Positions 31,255-40,452 of a stretch of 64,000 bases of DNA are shown in pieces. The DNA comes from Alteromonas sp. KUL42 (GTDB taxonomy: Bacteria; Pseudomonadota; Gammaproteobacteria; Enterobacterales; Alteromonadaceae). Below the pieces are notes generated by a model. It was not told the origin of the DNA. It saw only the letters and a list, made by a program, of their open reading frames with translations, and did not search any database. The translations under genes were made by a program, and so were the position numbers. The stretch spans positions 169,208-233,207 of the forward strand of contig NZ_BJKK01000006.1 in the NCBI RefSeq assembly GCF_006538325.1, given 5' to 3'. Positions within the stretch are counted from its first letter, which is position 1. Every line of letters begins with the position of its first letter.

Positions 31255-33513
31255 TTAGAAGAAAAGGTACGATACGCTCAATTTCATGCTACGAGGCATG
31301 ATGTAACGGCCATTCGGTGAGTCTGGGTTGCGTGGATCACCTTCTGTAATACCTTGCTCATCGGTTAGGTTATCAACCGAGAATTGAACGCGTAGTGATT
31401 CAGTGGGTTCAAGTGTTAAACCTACATCCACTTTCTCATAGCCTTCCAGTACAACCGTGTTTTCGTTGTCACCAAAACGGTCATCAACAGCAGACAATGT
31501 GCCGTATACCGTCGCATACATGTCACCAATATCGAAGCCGTAACTAGGTGTTACGCGTACTTGCCAGCCTGGTTGACGTTGGGCTTCATTACCTTCATTT
31601 GTGGCACTTGCCGTAATTTCTGTTTCCTGAAGCGTTGCATTTACGCTAACAGAGAAACCCGAGTCGTGGCTGTAACGACCATCTAATTCAACACCATAAG
31701 CTTCATTGGTAAGAATTTCAGCAGGCGCTCCAGGAAGACGTACAAATGTGTCACCTTTAACTTCGTTGGCAAAAGCGGTAGCGAAGAATTGAATGCCGTC
31801 ATTCATATATTTGTAGCCAAGTTCGCCCTGGGTCACTTCTTTAATAAGATCATTGCCGCCTGTGTAAGCACCCCAGTTGTCGCGGAAGTCATCAAAGTAA
31901 GGCATTTTGAAACCGCGGTTCATACGTACAAATACACCGCTGGTATCGTTTAGTGCGTAGTTTGCACCTAATGTCCACGATGTTTTGGTTTCATCGTACT
32001 CAAGTGCCTTTGTAACAACCCCGTCTAGTCCTTCATCTACAGAATAACTTACTTCGTGATTTTCACGGCGAAGGCCAAGGTCAATGCTTAGGTCCTCAGT
32101 AGCATACCAAGTACCAGTTGCATAAAATGCGAAGGTGCTCGCATCGCCTACAGAATTAATGTCGTAGCTCCAGCCACAACCTTCTGGAGTATTGTTACAT
32201 TCGATACCATCTAGCATTTCACCGCCTGGTACTAATACGTGGTACGCATGGTTTCCAATGCTCCACCAGTCTTCTGCTTTTGTTGTCGCAGTATAAAGAC
32301 CAAATGAGGCGTCGAAGTCTTCCCAGCTTTTAGAAACGGCAATGTCGTTAGTAAATGATTCAATGTCTTTTAGTACTACCCAGCGACCAATTTGCTGAAT
32401 AGGTGTATCACCATCATATACAGTACCTGTCACTGCGCCAGTCGCGGTTTCACCGTTATCAGCAACATCTGCTACGGTTACTGCCGAACCATTGGGTACA
32501 AGACCAAAGGTATTAGCTTTACCTTTTGTTAGGTTGAAGCGATCGATTAGGAACCAGTCGTTAGGCAAATCAAGTTTTAAGCTACCGCCACTCACGTGAC
32601 CATCCCAACCACGACCGTCGCCAAAGTCGAACGATTCAGTAGTATTATTTGGACCGTAGGTAATGTCTGCTTGACGATTCAATGGCCCAATTTGCGTGTA
32701 GTTTGCATCAATGCCATCTACGTTTAGTGGTGTTGGTAAGTACCATGTGCCGTGATCGTCTGTTTGGCGGGTATAGAGGTTCAATTCACCTTTGCTAAAT
32801 ATTTTAGTTAAGTTGATTGTGAATTGGTTGCCTTCTTCTGAATTGAAGCCAGCATCACGAATACCTTGTGAGCTCTTTATATAACCACCAACCATGTAGT
32901 AGAAGTCATCTGCTAGTGCACCACTTGCCACAACATCCACACGGTTAAGGCCATAATCTGACACAGTGTACTTAGCAAGTGCTTCGGTTGAATCACTGCC
33001 GCGCTTTAAGCGGAAGTTGGTTGTTAAACCTGGTTGACCGTTACTTACGACAGGGTTTGGACCACCTCGTAAACCTTCTACCATTTCGATAGTTTCATCG
33101 ATTCGAAATAGTTGAGAGTTTTCTAAAAATGAAAGCGTTGGCGCTGGATAAATAGGAGAACCGTCTAGCGCAATGGTTAAGAAAGGGGCATCACCGCCAC
33201 CTGGAAAACCGCGCACAAATACGTTTGCGCCAGATTCACCACCAGAACTTTCAACCCAAACACCTGGAATTGCTTTAAAAAGGTCTGCGGTCGATTTAGG
33301 GGCAAGTTTGCCAATGTCATCTGCATCGATATTTGTTACAGCAAAACTAGCATCGATCTTTCTGATACCTGCGCCACCTGGCGTACCACTAACAATGATT
33401 ACTTCTGTGTTATCAACAGTTGGCTGTTTGGCATCTTCTTGTGCCATTGTAGGCTGCGCTAGTGCTACCGCTACTGCACTTGCCAGCATTCCTTTTGTAA
33501 ACAACGTTTTCAT
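31255..33513 (-). CDS. TonB-dependent receptor, probably for trehalose or a related sugar
   Basis: A 752-residue outer-membrane receptor. The signal peptide ends at MAQED, the TonB-box region is NTEVIIVSG, the plug has KSTADLFKAIPGVWVESSGGESG and the barrel ends MPRSMKLSVSYLFF. It is divergent from a LacI regulator, and its promoter region carries two inverted LacI-type operators. Downstream of that regulator are an MFS transporter and a trehalase, so by context it imports trehalose or a trehalose-containing oligosaccharide across the outer membrane. Substrate assignment is inference from neighbours. Confidence 0.85.
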   Translation of the reverse strand: MKTLFTKGMLASAVAVALAQPTMAQEDAKQPTVDNTEVIIVSGTPGGAGIRKIDASFAVTNIDADDIGKLAPKSTADLFKAIPGVWVESSGGESGANVFVRGFPGGGDAPFLTIALDGSPIYPAPTLSFLENSQLFRIDETIEMVEGLRGGPNPVVSNGQPGLTTNFRLKRGSDSTEALAKYTVSDYGLNRVDVVASGALADDFYYMVGGYIKSSQGIRDAGFNSEEGNQFTINLTKIFSKGELNLYTRQTDDHGTWYLPTPLNVDGIDANYTQIGPLNRQADITYGPNNTTESFDFGDGRGWDGHVSGGSLKLDLPNDWFLIDRFNLTKGKANTFGLVPNGSAVTVADVADNGETATGAVTGTVYDGDTPIQQIGRWVVLKDIESFTNDIAVSKSWEDFDASFGLYTATTKAEDWWSIGNHAYHVLVPGGEMLDGIECNNTPEGCGWSYDINSVGDASTFAFYATGTWYATEDLSIDLGLRRENHEVSYSVDEGLDGVVTKALEYDETKTSWTLGANYALNDTSGVFVRMNRGFKMPYFDDFRDNWGAYTGGNDLIKEVTQGELGYKYMNDGIQFFATAFANEVKGDTFVRLPGAPAEILTNEAYGVELDGRYSHDSGFSVSVNATLQETEITASATNEGNEAQRQPGWQVRVTPSYGFDIGDMYATVYGTLSAVDDRFGDNENTVVLEGYEKVDVGLTLEPTESLRVQFSVDNLTDEQGITEGDPRNPDSPNGRYIMPRSMKLSVSYLFF

Positions 33514-33616
33514 GGTGTGTGCTCCCGAAAAGTGTGTTGGTGCGTTGTTAACTGAATGCGTTAAACAAGTTTAAAAAATGTTACACGCATCGTGAATGGT
33601 GAACAAAATAGATCTG

Positions 33617-33657
33617 TTTGCAAACGATTGCAAGGATAAAATGCAATCGTTTGCAAA
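33617..33657. promoter_or_regulatory. Paired LacI-type operators before the receptor gene
   Basis: TTTGCAAACGATTGCA (33617-33632) and TGCAATCGTTTGCAAA (33642-33657) are exact reverse complements separated by 9 bp. Each alone is a 14-bp near-palindrome with the central CG typical of LacI/GalR sites. They lie about 105-145 bases upstream of the receptor start and about 160-200 upstream of the regulator, so could control both. Confidence 0.8.
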
Positions 33658-33813
33658 TTTTTTGTAGTTTGTTGTTAACAAGGTTTTACGCTTGGCGTTT
33701 GTGCGTTATATTGTAATTAGCGCCGTAAAGCGTCGTTTATGTACTTCCTACTTTTGTGTGTGCATAGAAGAGACAGGGAACGGAAGTGATACAATTAGCT
33801 GAGTAAATAGACA

Positions 33814-34836
33814 TTGGCATCTGATACAAAATTAACACTGGCCAAATTGGCAGAACTTGCAGGCGTGTCTACGTCTACTGCATCTCGGGCACTTAAAGAT
33901 AACCCTCTTATCAAGAAAGAAACGCGTCTAAAAATACAAGCGTTAGCTAAATCGCATAACTTCAGTATTAATGCTGCGGCAAGCCGTTTACGTACGCAAA
34001 AGACACACGTTATTGCGGTAATTCTAAACCTTATCGACAATACTGAGCAAAGCACCACCGACCCATTTTTACTTAAATTAGTGGGGGAGCTTAATCAGGC
34101 ATTGAACGCGAAAGGTTACGAATTATTGCTTTCTAACTCGTTTATGGCGTCAGACGATTGGGCGAATTACTTTATACATAGTCAGCGGGCCGATGGCATA
34201 TTGGTAATTGGGCAAGGTAAAAGTACAGCCAAAATAGATTTGGCTGCCAAAAGTGGTGTGCCTATTGTGGTGTGGGGGGATGCGAAGACCCAAGCGCCAT
34301 ACCCTATCGTTGGCGGAAATAACTTCCAAGGTGGCTATCAAGGAACGTCACACCTACTCAGTCGGGGTGCCAAGCGAGTCTTGTTTCTAGGCGATTCTGA
34401 ACACGCAGAAATGCAAGAGCGTCATAAAGGATATACACAAGCACATGCGGAAGCGGGGTTAACACCTGACCCTTCGTGCACGTGCGCAATTGATATTACG
34501 TCTAAGGCTGCCTACCAATACATTAATGAACGAATCAAATCGAATGGTTTAGATTTTGATGGCATCGTGTGCGTGAGTGATATGGTCGCATTAGGGGCAT
34601 TGAAAGCCTTGAAGGAACGTTATGTTGGTATTCCTAGCGATGTGGGAATAGTAGGCTATGATGATATTTCACTCGCTGAGTTAATGCATCCATCATTGAC
34701 GACAATACGGCAAAATACACAGCAAGCGGCCGAGCTAATGGTAGCGCAATTGATAAACCAGTTGGAAAACAAGCCAACGGAAAGCCAAGTTGTTGAAACC
34801 TCGCTTATTGTGCGCCGCTCAACTAAACATGATTAA
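33814..34836 (+). CDS. LacI-family regulator of the trehalose locus
   Basis: A 340-residue repressor with the N-terminal LacI helix-turn-helix (LTLAKLAELAGVSTSTASRALKDNPLI) and a periplasmic-binding-like effector domain (DGIVCVSDMVALGALKAL, VGIVGYDDISLAELMHPSLTTIRQ). The start is TTG at 33814; a stop lies one codon upstream and no in-frame ATG or GTG exists before the HTH. It sits between the receptor (divergent) and the transporter-trehalase pair, and matching operators occur before both, so it very probably represses the whole locus until the sugar is present. Confidence 0.88.
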   Translation: MASDTKLTLAKLAELAGVSTSTASRALKDNPLIKKETRLKIQALAKSHNFSINAAASRLRTQKTHVIAVILNLIDNTEQSTTDPFLLKLVGELNQALNAKGYELLLSNSFMASDDWANYFIHSQRADGILVIGQGKSTAKIDLAAKSGVPIVVWGDAKTQAPYPIVGGNNFQGGYQGTSHLLSRGAKRVLFLGDSEHAEMQERHKGYTQAHAEAGLTPDPSCTCAIDITSKAAYQYINERIKSNGLDFDGIVCVSDMVALGALKALKERYVGIPSDVGIVGYDDISLAELMHPSLTTIRQNTQQAAELMVAQLINQLENKPTESQVVETSLIVRRSTKHD

Positions 34837-34917
34837 CAAGTATTTGTCTTTTTTGTTAGCCTTGTAATGTTTTCTGTCAGCGTTATTCGTTGTAGTAATT
34901 AGGCTGAAGCTGGGCTT

Positions 34918-34931
34918 TGCAAACGTTTGCA
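34918..34931. promoter_or_regulatory. LacI-type operator before the MFS gene
   Basis: TGCAAACGTTTGCA, a perfect 14-bp palindrome, lies 56 bases before the transporter ATG. The half-site TGCAAACG is identical to one arm of each operator near 33617-33657. Confidence 0.85.
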
Positions 34932-34986
34932 TTTTTGTTCTCTTGCGTCTACACTCCTGCCTAATTACGTTAACAGAGTGTTACAT

Positions 34987-36220
34987 ATGTCACGATTAAT
35001 GGTCATTGCAGCAATTGCAATTAGCTACTATGTCTTTGCCATACTGCTAAACAGTGTGGGTACTGTTATCCTTCAGTCAATCAACAGTTTTGATATCAGC
35101 AAACCTCAAGCTAGTACGTTAGAAGGGTTTAAAGATCTTTCCATCGCCATTGTCTCTTTCTTTGTGGCAAGTGTTATTCCTCGTGTGGGTTATAAGCTTT
35201 CTATGCTCGTCGGTTTGGCGCTAGTTGCTGTGGCATGTGCTGCGACGCCAGCTATTAGTAGTTTTTGGTTTATTAAAGTGCTGTTTGCATGCATAGGAAC
35301 AGCCTTTGCACTGGTGAAAGTGTCTATCTACGCCATTATTGGGCAGCTTTCTTCTTCAACAAAAGCGCATTCATCATTGATGAATACTGTTGAAGGTATT
35401 TTCATGCTGGGTGTGTTGTCGGGCTATTGGGTTTTTGCATGGTTCATCGACCCGAACAACGATGCGTCACTGAGCTGGTTGAACGTTTATTATCTATTAG
35501 CTGCGCTGGTGGGGTTCACGTTTATCATTGTTATGCTAGCGCCAATACATCCGGTTAACGTTGAACATTCAAAAGGCATAGCTCAAGAATTCTTCAGTAT
35601 GCTTAAGTTGGCGTACCAACCTTTGGTGTTAGTTTTATTTTTCGGTATTCCTGTACGTGTTAATAGAGCAGGGTATAGGCTCTTGGCTGCCCACGTTCAA
35701 CAAAGAAGTACTGGGTCTACCCACGCAAGTCAGTATTCAAATTACCAGTATTTTTGCTATTGCCTTAGCTGTTGGACGTCTAACCGCCGGCGCTGTACTT
35801 ACCCGTATGAATTGGTATCCATTCTTAAATATATGCTTAGTGGGTATGGCTGTTGTAATGTTGCTGAGTCTCCCATTGGCTGAGAATGTCACGGGTGCTG
35901 AAATAACTAGCTGGTCAGATGCCCCTTTAGCGGCATTTCTTATCCCACTTATTGGTTTGATGATGGCACCAATTTACCCGGTTATTAATTCTGTTATGTT
36001 GAGTGCACTACCTAACGAACAGCATGCATCAATGACCGGGCTAATTGTGGTGTTTTCCGCCTTGGGCGGAACCACAGGCTCTATTGTCACGGGCTTCATT
36101 TTTGACGCTGTGGGAGGCCAACAAGCGTTCTATTTATCGTTATTCCCCATTAGTGCTTTAGTGGTGACGCTGTTTTTCTTTAGAAGAGCATCGTCTTCTT
36201 TGACTGCGAAAGGTGCCTGA
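34987..36220 (+). pseudogene. MFS sugar transporter, interrupted by a frameshift
   Basis: Two overlapping frames together make a 12-helix major facilitator. The first starts at 34987 (MSRLMVIAAIAISYYVFA) and covers about 220 residues to PLVLVLFFGIPV near 35655. There it leaves the family sequence, continues as nonsense and stops at 35883. The correct sequence resumes in another frame at VLIEQGIGSWLPTF (35657 on) and runs to the stop at 36220. Loss of two bases from a GTATAC-like sequence, or gain of one, at about 35653-35658 would explain it. Placed between the LacI regulator and trehalase with an operator upstream, it is the expected inner-membrane trehalose importer. Either a real inactivation or a sequencing error. 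Confidence 0.8.
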
Positions 36221-36292
36221 TTGCTATGAATTCTTTGTCTCATAACTGGCGAGACAGCTTGTCATTTTTTTGCCAGTGATCTGTTTAAGCAT

Positions 36293-37765
36293 GTGCAAAT
36301 GGCCGCGTTGTTTCCAGACAGCAAGACTTTTGCAGATGCTGTAGTAAAAACCGATTTAAGTTCAGTGTTAAAACAGTATGAAAAGGAAATGCTTGAGGCT
36401 GAACGAGAAGGGAAAAGTGTCGATTTATCTGCGTTTGTAACGGCACATTTTGATTTGCCGCATTCTAATAATATTACGTCAAAAACGCATTTCGACAACG
36501 TAGCACAATACATTGACTATATGTGGAGTGTGTTAACACGTATTCCTGATAGGCAACATAAAGACAGCTTAATAGCATTGTCTAGACCGTACATTGTACC
36601 AGGTGGTCGATTTCGTGAAATTTATTACTGGGACAGCTATTTTACCGCACTTGGGTTAATAGACGCTGGCCGCACTAGTATGGCTATTAACATGTTAGAA
36701 AACTTTGTTGATATCCTTAACGAAGTGGGATGTATTCCCAATGGGAATAGAGCTTATTACTACTCGCGCAGTCAACCTCCAATATTGGCGTTGTTTTATG
36801 AATTGCTAAAACACGCATTAAGCGACGAACAAAAGCGCTATGTCATTGAAGGCATGAAAAAAGAATACGCCTTTTGGATGAAAGGTAGTGCAAGCGAACC
36901 GTTAGCAGCAGTATCTAATAAACCTGCTGCACATTTGCGCGTAGTTAAAATGCCATCAGGTGAATTCCTTAATCGCTATTTTGATACTGAAAGCACGCCT
37001 AGACCCGAATCTTATCGAGAAGATATCGAAATTGCTGAGAATATTGGTGTTGATAAAGCGGCTTTTTATCAACATGTACGCGCAGCGTGTGAGTCTGGGT
37101 GGGACTTCAGTTCACGCTGGCTTATTGACCCACAATTACTTTCCAGTATTAGAACTACAGAAATCATTCCCATAGATTTAAATGCATTGCTGGTTACGCT
37201 GGAACAAACGTTAGCCAGTGTAACTGTGGGCGATGAACAAGCCATGTATGCTTCCGCCGCTACTAATCGCATTAATGCCATAAATGCGTATTTGTACAGT
37301 GAAGCAAAAGGGGGCTACTTCGATTTTCACTTTCCTACAATGCGTCAAACTGATGTGGTATCTGCTGCCATGAGCGTGCCCCTGTTTGTGGGAATTGCAA
37401 GTAAACAGCAAGCTGCATCTGTAAAAACTACACTTACGCTTTCCTTATTGCGAGAAGGCGGCGTAGTGACGACCACCAACACAACATCACAACAGTGGGA
37501 CTCGCCAAATGGGTGGGCGCCACTACAGTTGTTTGCCGTTGAAGGCTTACGTCAATATGGTTTTTACAGCGAAGCATCAGAAATCATGCGTCGCTTTTGC
37601 AAGACTATCGAAGATACCTATGCAAGTAGCGGTGTTTTACTTGAGAAATACAATGTGTGTGAGCCCGCGATCAAAGCGGGGGGCGGGGAGTATGACGTGC
37701 AACTTGGGTTTGGTTGGACTAACGGGGTTTATACCCGTTTTCAAACGCACTTAAACGGGTCATAA
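36293..37765 (+). CDS. Trehalase (GH37), N-terminus probably frameshifted
   Basis: A GH37 enzyme that splits trehalose into two glucose units. Family signatures are present: PGGRFREIYYWDSYF, SGWDFSSRW with the catalytic Asp (residue 271 from the GTG), and QQWDSPNGWAPLQ. There is no signal peptide, so it should be cytosolic. The open frame begins with GTG at 36293 without a ribosome site, yet the conserved start of trehalases (SDLFKHVQMAALFPDSKTF) reads upstream of it without a start codon. An ATG at 36226, behind AAGGTG and 5 bp after the transporter stop, reaches that sequence if one T is removed from the run of seven at 36265-36271. So the gene probably begins at 36226. Confidence 0.88.
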   Translation: MQMAALFPDSKTFADAVVKTDLSSVLKQYEKEMLEAEREGKSVDLSAFVTAHFDLPHSNNITSKTHFDNVAQYIDYMWSVLTRIPDRQHKDSLIALSRPYIVPGGRFREIYYWDSYFTALGLIDAGRTSMAINMLENFVDILNEVGCIPNGNRAYYYSRSQPPILALFYELLKHALSDEQKRYVIEGMKKEYAFWMKGSASEPLAAVSNKPAAHLRVVKMPSGEFLNRYFDTESTPRPESYREDIEIAENIGVDKAAFYQHVRAACESGWDFSSRWLIDPQLLSSIRTTEIIPIDLNALLVTLEQTLASVTVGDEQAMYASAATNRINAINAYLYSEAKGGYFDFHFPTMRQTDVVSAAMSVPLFVGIASKQQAASVKTTLTLSLLREGGVVTTTNTTSQQWDSPNGWAPLQLFAVEGLRQYGFYSEASEIMRRFCKTIEDTYASSGVLLEKYNVCEPAIKAGGGEYDVQLGFGWTNGVYTRFQTHLNGS

Positions 37766-37842
37766 CTGCTTCATAATTACTCGTCATCGCCATTCACAGC
37801 TACTTTCTTTCAGATAGCGAATAACCTAAGTATCTTAAGTAG

Positions 37843-37868
37843 AAAGCGCAGTGCAAACACTGCGCTTT
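37843..37868. terminator. Bidirectional terminator between trehalase and ECF genes
   Basis: AAAGCGCAGTG / CACTGCGCTTT is a perfect 11-bp stem with a CAAA loop, with T on one side and A on the other, in a convergent gap of 132 bp. It can serve both genes. Confidence 0.85.
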
Positions 37869-37897
37869 TCATTAAGGCGGTCTATCACCGAAATAAC

Positions 37898-39505
37898 TCA
37901 TACCTTCATTCTTTTTCGAACCGTGTAAGCGTGTAGCGCCGCTGGCACTATAACCAGTACAGCAATGGCTGCTAAAAACCAATGATAGTGAATATTGAGC
38001 AGGCTGAGTTGGGCCAGCTGTGCTGCGATATCGTTGTTAGTGTGCTCACCTATGGCAATAGGGCCAATAGCGGCTTGGTTTGCAAATGAGAACCCTTGGC
38101 TAAACGCACTTTCTAAACCTACAGACGATAGCGAAGCATACGCTTTATAACCTATTGCCGAAGCGCCAAACGCAATAACACCGAAAGCGACTGTACCCAT
38201 GCCGAATATGCCTACTCCCACTGCACCAACAGTAATAACGCCCACCGAAATAATGCCCACACTAATGGGGGCAATAGCAACACCTCCCCAGGCAAACAGC
38301 AGCCCGTAAGCGTGTGTTCCCCCCGCTACCCAGCCATAGGCGGGTTTGTCGCCATATTCAGGCATACCAAATTGGAAGTGACAAAGTGGAACACCGAAAA
38401 GCTGCCATTTACTGATGTATTCTCTTTGCTTTGATCCTACTTGTGACGCACAGTCGCTGAATGCTTGAGGGTTGTATTTACGCTCAAAAGCCCTAAGTTG
38501 TTTCATCGAGTGCACCATTCGGTAAACCAACCAGAAGTACACGCATACAAATAATGTAACCAACACTTGTGATATGAGTGCAAATACAAAAGCAGCATTG
38601 CTGTTGACTAGCGCCAGTTCCTTTAATAAAAACATGCCTAAAACGTAGATGACTGCACTGACTACAAAGGCGCCCACAATTTTAAATAATAGCTTTCTTT
38701 CGTTTTGCGTACGTGTTTGCGCCATACCAGCTTGCAAGCCCAAAAAAGTACTTATTAATCCAGAAAAAGAAGCGAGCAGGGTGAGTAATGCTGTGAACTT
38801 GAAGAAGCTACCTGCTTTTGCGATACCTGTACCGTAAGCTGCTGCTTTAGCCGGAGGCGCTATAGCACCAATTGCTGATACCACCGCAACTGTAAATGCC
38901 ACACCGGGTTTACTGTTTTTAAGAGATTCTTCAACAAAGGACGACATGGCTGCTTTCAGCATTTTTCGCCCACGAGAAAGTCGTTGCTTCACTGTGTCTT
39001 CAGAAAGCTCAAGTTCAGCGGCTACACGTTCTACTGACTGCTGTTCACGATAAAATAGAATCAAAGGCTCGCGATAGGTAGTTTCCATGTTATTTAAAAC
39101 AGACCACATCAGCGACTGGTGTTGCTGTTGTATTGCTTCTTCATCTAAGGGCGTTACGGCATTACAAGACTCAGTCGTTTCGCTAATGTCTTTCGTTGTG
39201 TCATCTATATGCTTACTTTCCCGTCTGCGAAAGTGGCTGACTTTAAAACGCAATATACCACACAGCCAAGATTTGAGCTTTTCAGGGTCGCGAAGAGTGT
39301 CAAGCTTTACCCAAGCGTCAATAAAAGCTTCTTGAGCAATATCTTCACTTTGCTTGATATCACCAACCGATGAATAGGCGAGGGAACACAATAGGTTTTG
39401 GTATCGACTGACTATTTCACCAAAAGCATCGCGATTACCCCCCAGTGAATGCATGACAAGTGCTGCATCATCTTCGTTATCCAAAATAACTCGTTTTCTA
39501 AACAT
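37898..39505 (-). CDS. ECF sigma factor fused to a large membrane domain
   Basis: A 535-residue protein. Residues 1-190 are an ECF sigma factor: region 2 (AFGEIVSRYQNLLCSLAYSSVG, SEDIAQEAFIDAWVKL) and region 4 (RVAAELELSEDTVKQRLSRGRKML). After a linker the remaining about 340 residues are membrane-bound: hydrophobic segments near 203-222, 230-255, 275-297 and 305-328, a soluble loop, a long stretch near 415-465 with repeating V/I-G dipeptides (ISVGIISVGVITVG), and a last helix near 508-528. Such fusions tether or regulate the sigma without a separate anti-sigma. A putative self-recognised promoter precedes it. The trigger is unknown. Confidence 0.85.
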   Translation of the reverse strand: MFRKRVILDNEDDAALVMHSLGGNRDAFGEIVSRYQNLLCSLAYSSVGDIKQSEDIAQEAFIDAWVKLDTLRDPEKLKSWLCGILRFKVSHFRRRESKHIDDTTKDISETTESCNAVTPLDEEAIQQQHQSLMWSVLNNMETTYREPLILFYREQQSVERVAAELELSEDTVKQRLSRGRKMLKAAMSSFVEESLKNSKPGVAFTVAVVSAIGAIAPPAKAAAYGTGIAKAGSFFKFTALLTLLASFSGLISTFLGLQAGMAQTRTQNERKLLFKIVGAFVVSAVIYVLGMFLLKELALVNSNAAFVFALISQVLVTLFVCVYFWLVYRMVHSMKQLRAFERKYNPQAFSDCASQVGSKQREYISKWQLFGVPLCHFQFGMPEYGDKPAYGWVAGGTHAYGLLFAWGGVAIAPISVGIISVGVITVGAVGVGIFGMGTVAFGVIAFGASAIGYKAYASLSSVGLESAFSQGFSFANQAAIGPIAIGEHTNNDIAAQLAQLSLLNIHYHWFLAAIAVLVIVPAALHAYTVRKRMKV

Positions 39506-39537
39506 AATTCACATCGATTGTTGTTGTGTGTAATACC

Positions 39538-39567
39538 TAAGTGCCGTGCTTTGGTAAAAAGGTGACA
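39538..39567 (-). promoter_or_regulatory. Putative ECF promoter of the sigma gene (minus strand)
   Basis: On the minus strand TGTCACCTTTT (39567-39557) and GCACTTA (39544-39538) are separated by 12 bases. The same two elements with the same spacing occur on the plus strand at 39687-39716. The -35-like TGTCAC resembles known ECF recognition sequences. It lies 33 bases upstream of the sigma gene start. Confidence 0.7.
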
Positions 39568-39686
39568 AACATTTTATAGACTGTGTAGATCTTGTCGTCT
39601 AAATCATAAACACCTTGCTGCAAAAATGTACCGAGTAGCTCAACAGGCTCCAGTTTTCTCTTCTTTCAAAAAAAATTCAATTTTCT

Positions 39687-39716
39687 TGTCACCTTTTCTA
39701 ACCGAATGGGCACTTA
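39687..39716 (+). promoter_or_regulatory. Putative ECF promoter of the CIA30-acyltransferase unit
   Basis: TGTCACCTTTT (39687-39697), 12 bases, GCACTTA (39710-39716): identical in both elements and spacing to the minus-strand copy at 39538-39567, while the intervening 12 bases differ. It lies 72 bases before the CIA30-family ATG. Confidence 0.7.
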
Positions 39717-39788
39717 TTCTTACCATGGCAGCGCATACCTTAGCTGACGCCGTTCTTTATCACTAAATGTAGAAATGAGAGCTTACAA

Positions 39789-40382
39789 ATGACAAACAAC
39801 TTAACAATGACTTCCAGAAGCGCGCTACTGATGGCGCTAGCACTTTTGAACGCACCTTTCACTGTGTTTGCAGCTGAAGCAGAGTTGGTAGACGACTTTT
39901 CGCATGCAACCAAAACTATTGCTGGGTTTGAAAGGCAGTATTTAAATGATTCTGTAGCTGGTGGTGCTTCGCAGACAGAACAAACCATAGATAGTGGTGT
40001 TATTAAAATAAGTGGAGATCTAACACCGCCACGAGGTCAGCCAGGATGGGCGAGTACTGTGTTGCCATTAAGTCCACTAGGCGTGGCCAAAGACGCCAGC
40101 AAATTCGAAGGCATCAAGCTTTTGGTTAAAGTTGATAAAGGAAATTTGTCTATTTCAGCGAATAGCACGCTAGTGACTAATTTTGACTATCACGCAGCAC
40201 CCGTGATGATAGCCGCTGATGGAAAGTTTCACGAAGTTAAAATCCCTTTTTCAGCAATGAAAAGAGGCTGGTCAGAGCAAACTACATTGGATACCTCAAC
40301 ATTAAATAGCTTAAGCATTGTGGCTTATAGCTTACAGAAAGCGTCGTTTAGTTATGCCTTGGATGATGTCAGTTTTTATTAA
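39789..40382 (+). CDS. Exported CIA30-family (NADH:ubiquinone oxidoreductase intermediate-associated 30-like) protein
   Basis: A 197-residue protein with a signal peptide ending at VFAAEA and a mature jelly-roll domain of the CIA30 family: ELVDDFSH at the start, GWASTVLPLSPLG, KFEGIKLLVKVDKG, FHEVKIPFSAMKRGW, and the final SYALDDVSFY. Bacterial exported members resemble carbohydrate-binding modules, and none is known here to have enzymatic activity. It is divergent from the ECF-membrane fusion and preceded by the matching promoter, so is probably its target. The acyltransferase follows 70 bp later. Confidence 0.8.
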   Translation: MTNNLTMTSRSALLMALALLNAPFTVFAAEAELVDDFSHATKTIAGFERQYLNDSVAGGASQTEQTIDSGVIKISGDLTPPRGQPGWASTVLPLSPLGVAKDASKFEGIKLLVKVDKGNLSISANSTLVTNFDYHAAPVMIAADGKFHEVKIPFSAMKRGWSEQTTLDTSTLNSLSIVAYSLQKASFSYALDDVSFY

Positions 40383-40452
40383 TTAACTAGCGGATTTGCG
40401 GCTTTAGACAGAGTGCGAGAGAAGTACCAGCTTATTTGACTTAGGGTAAACA

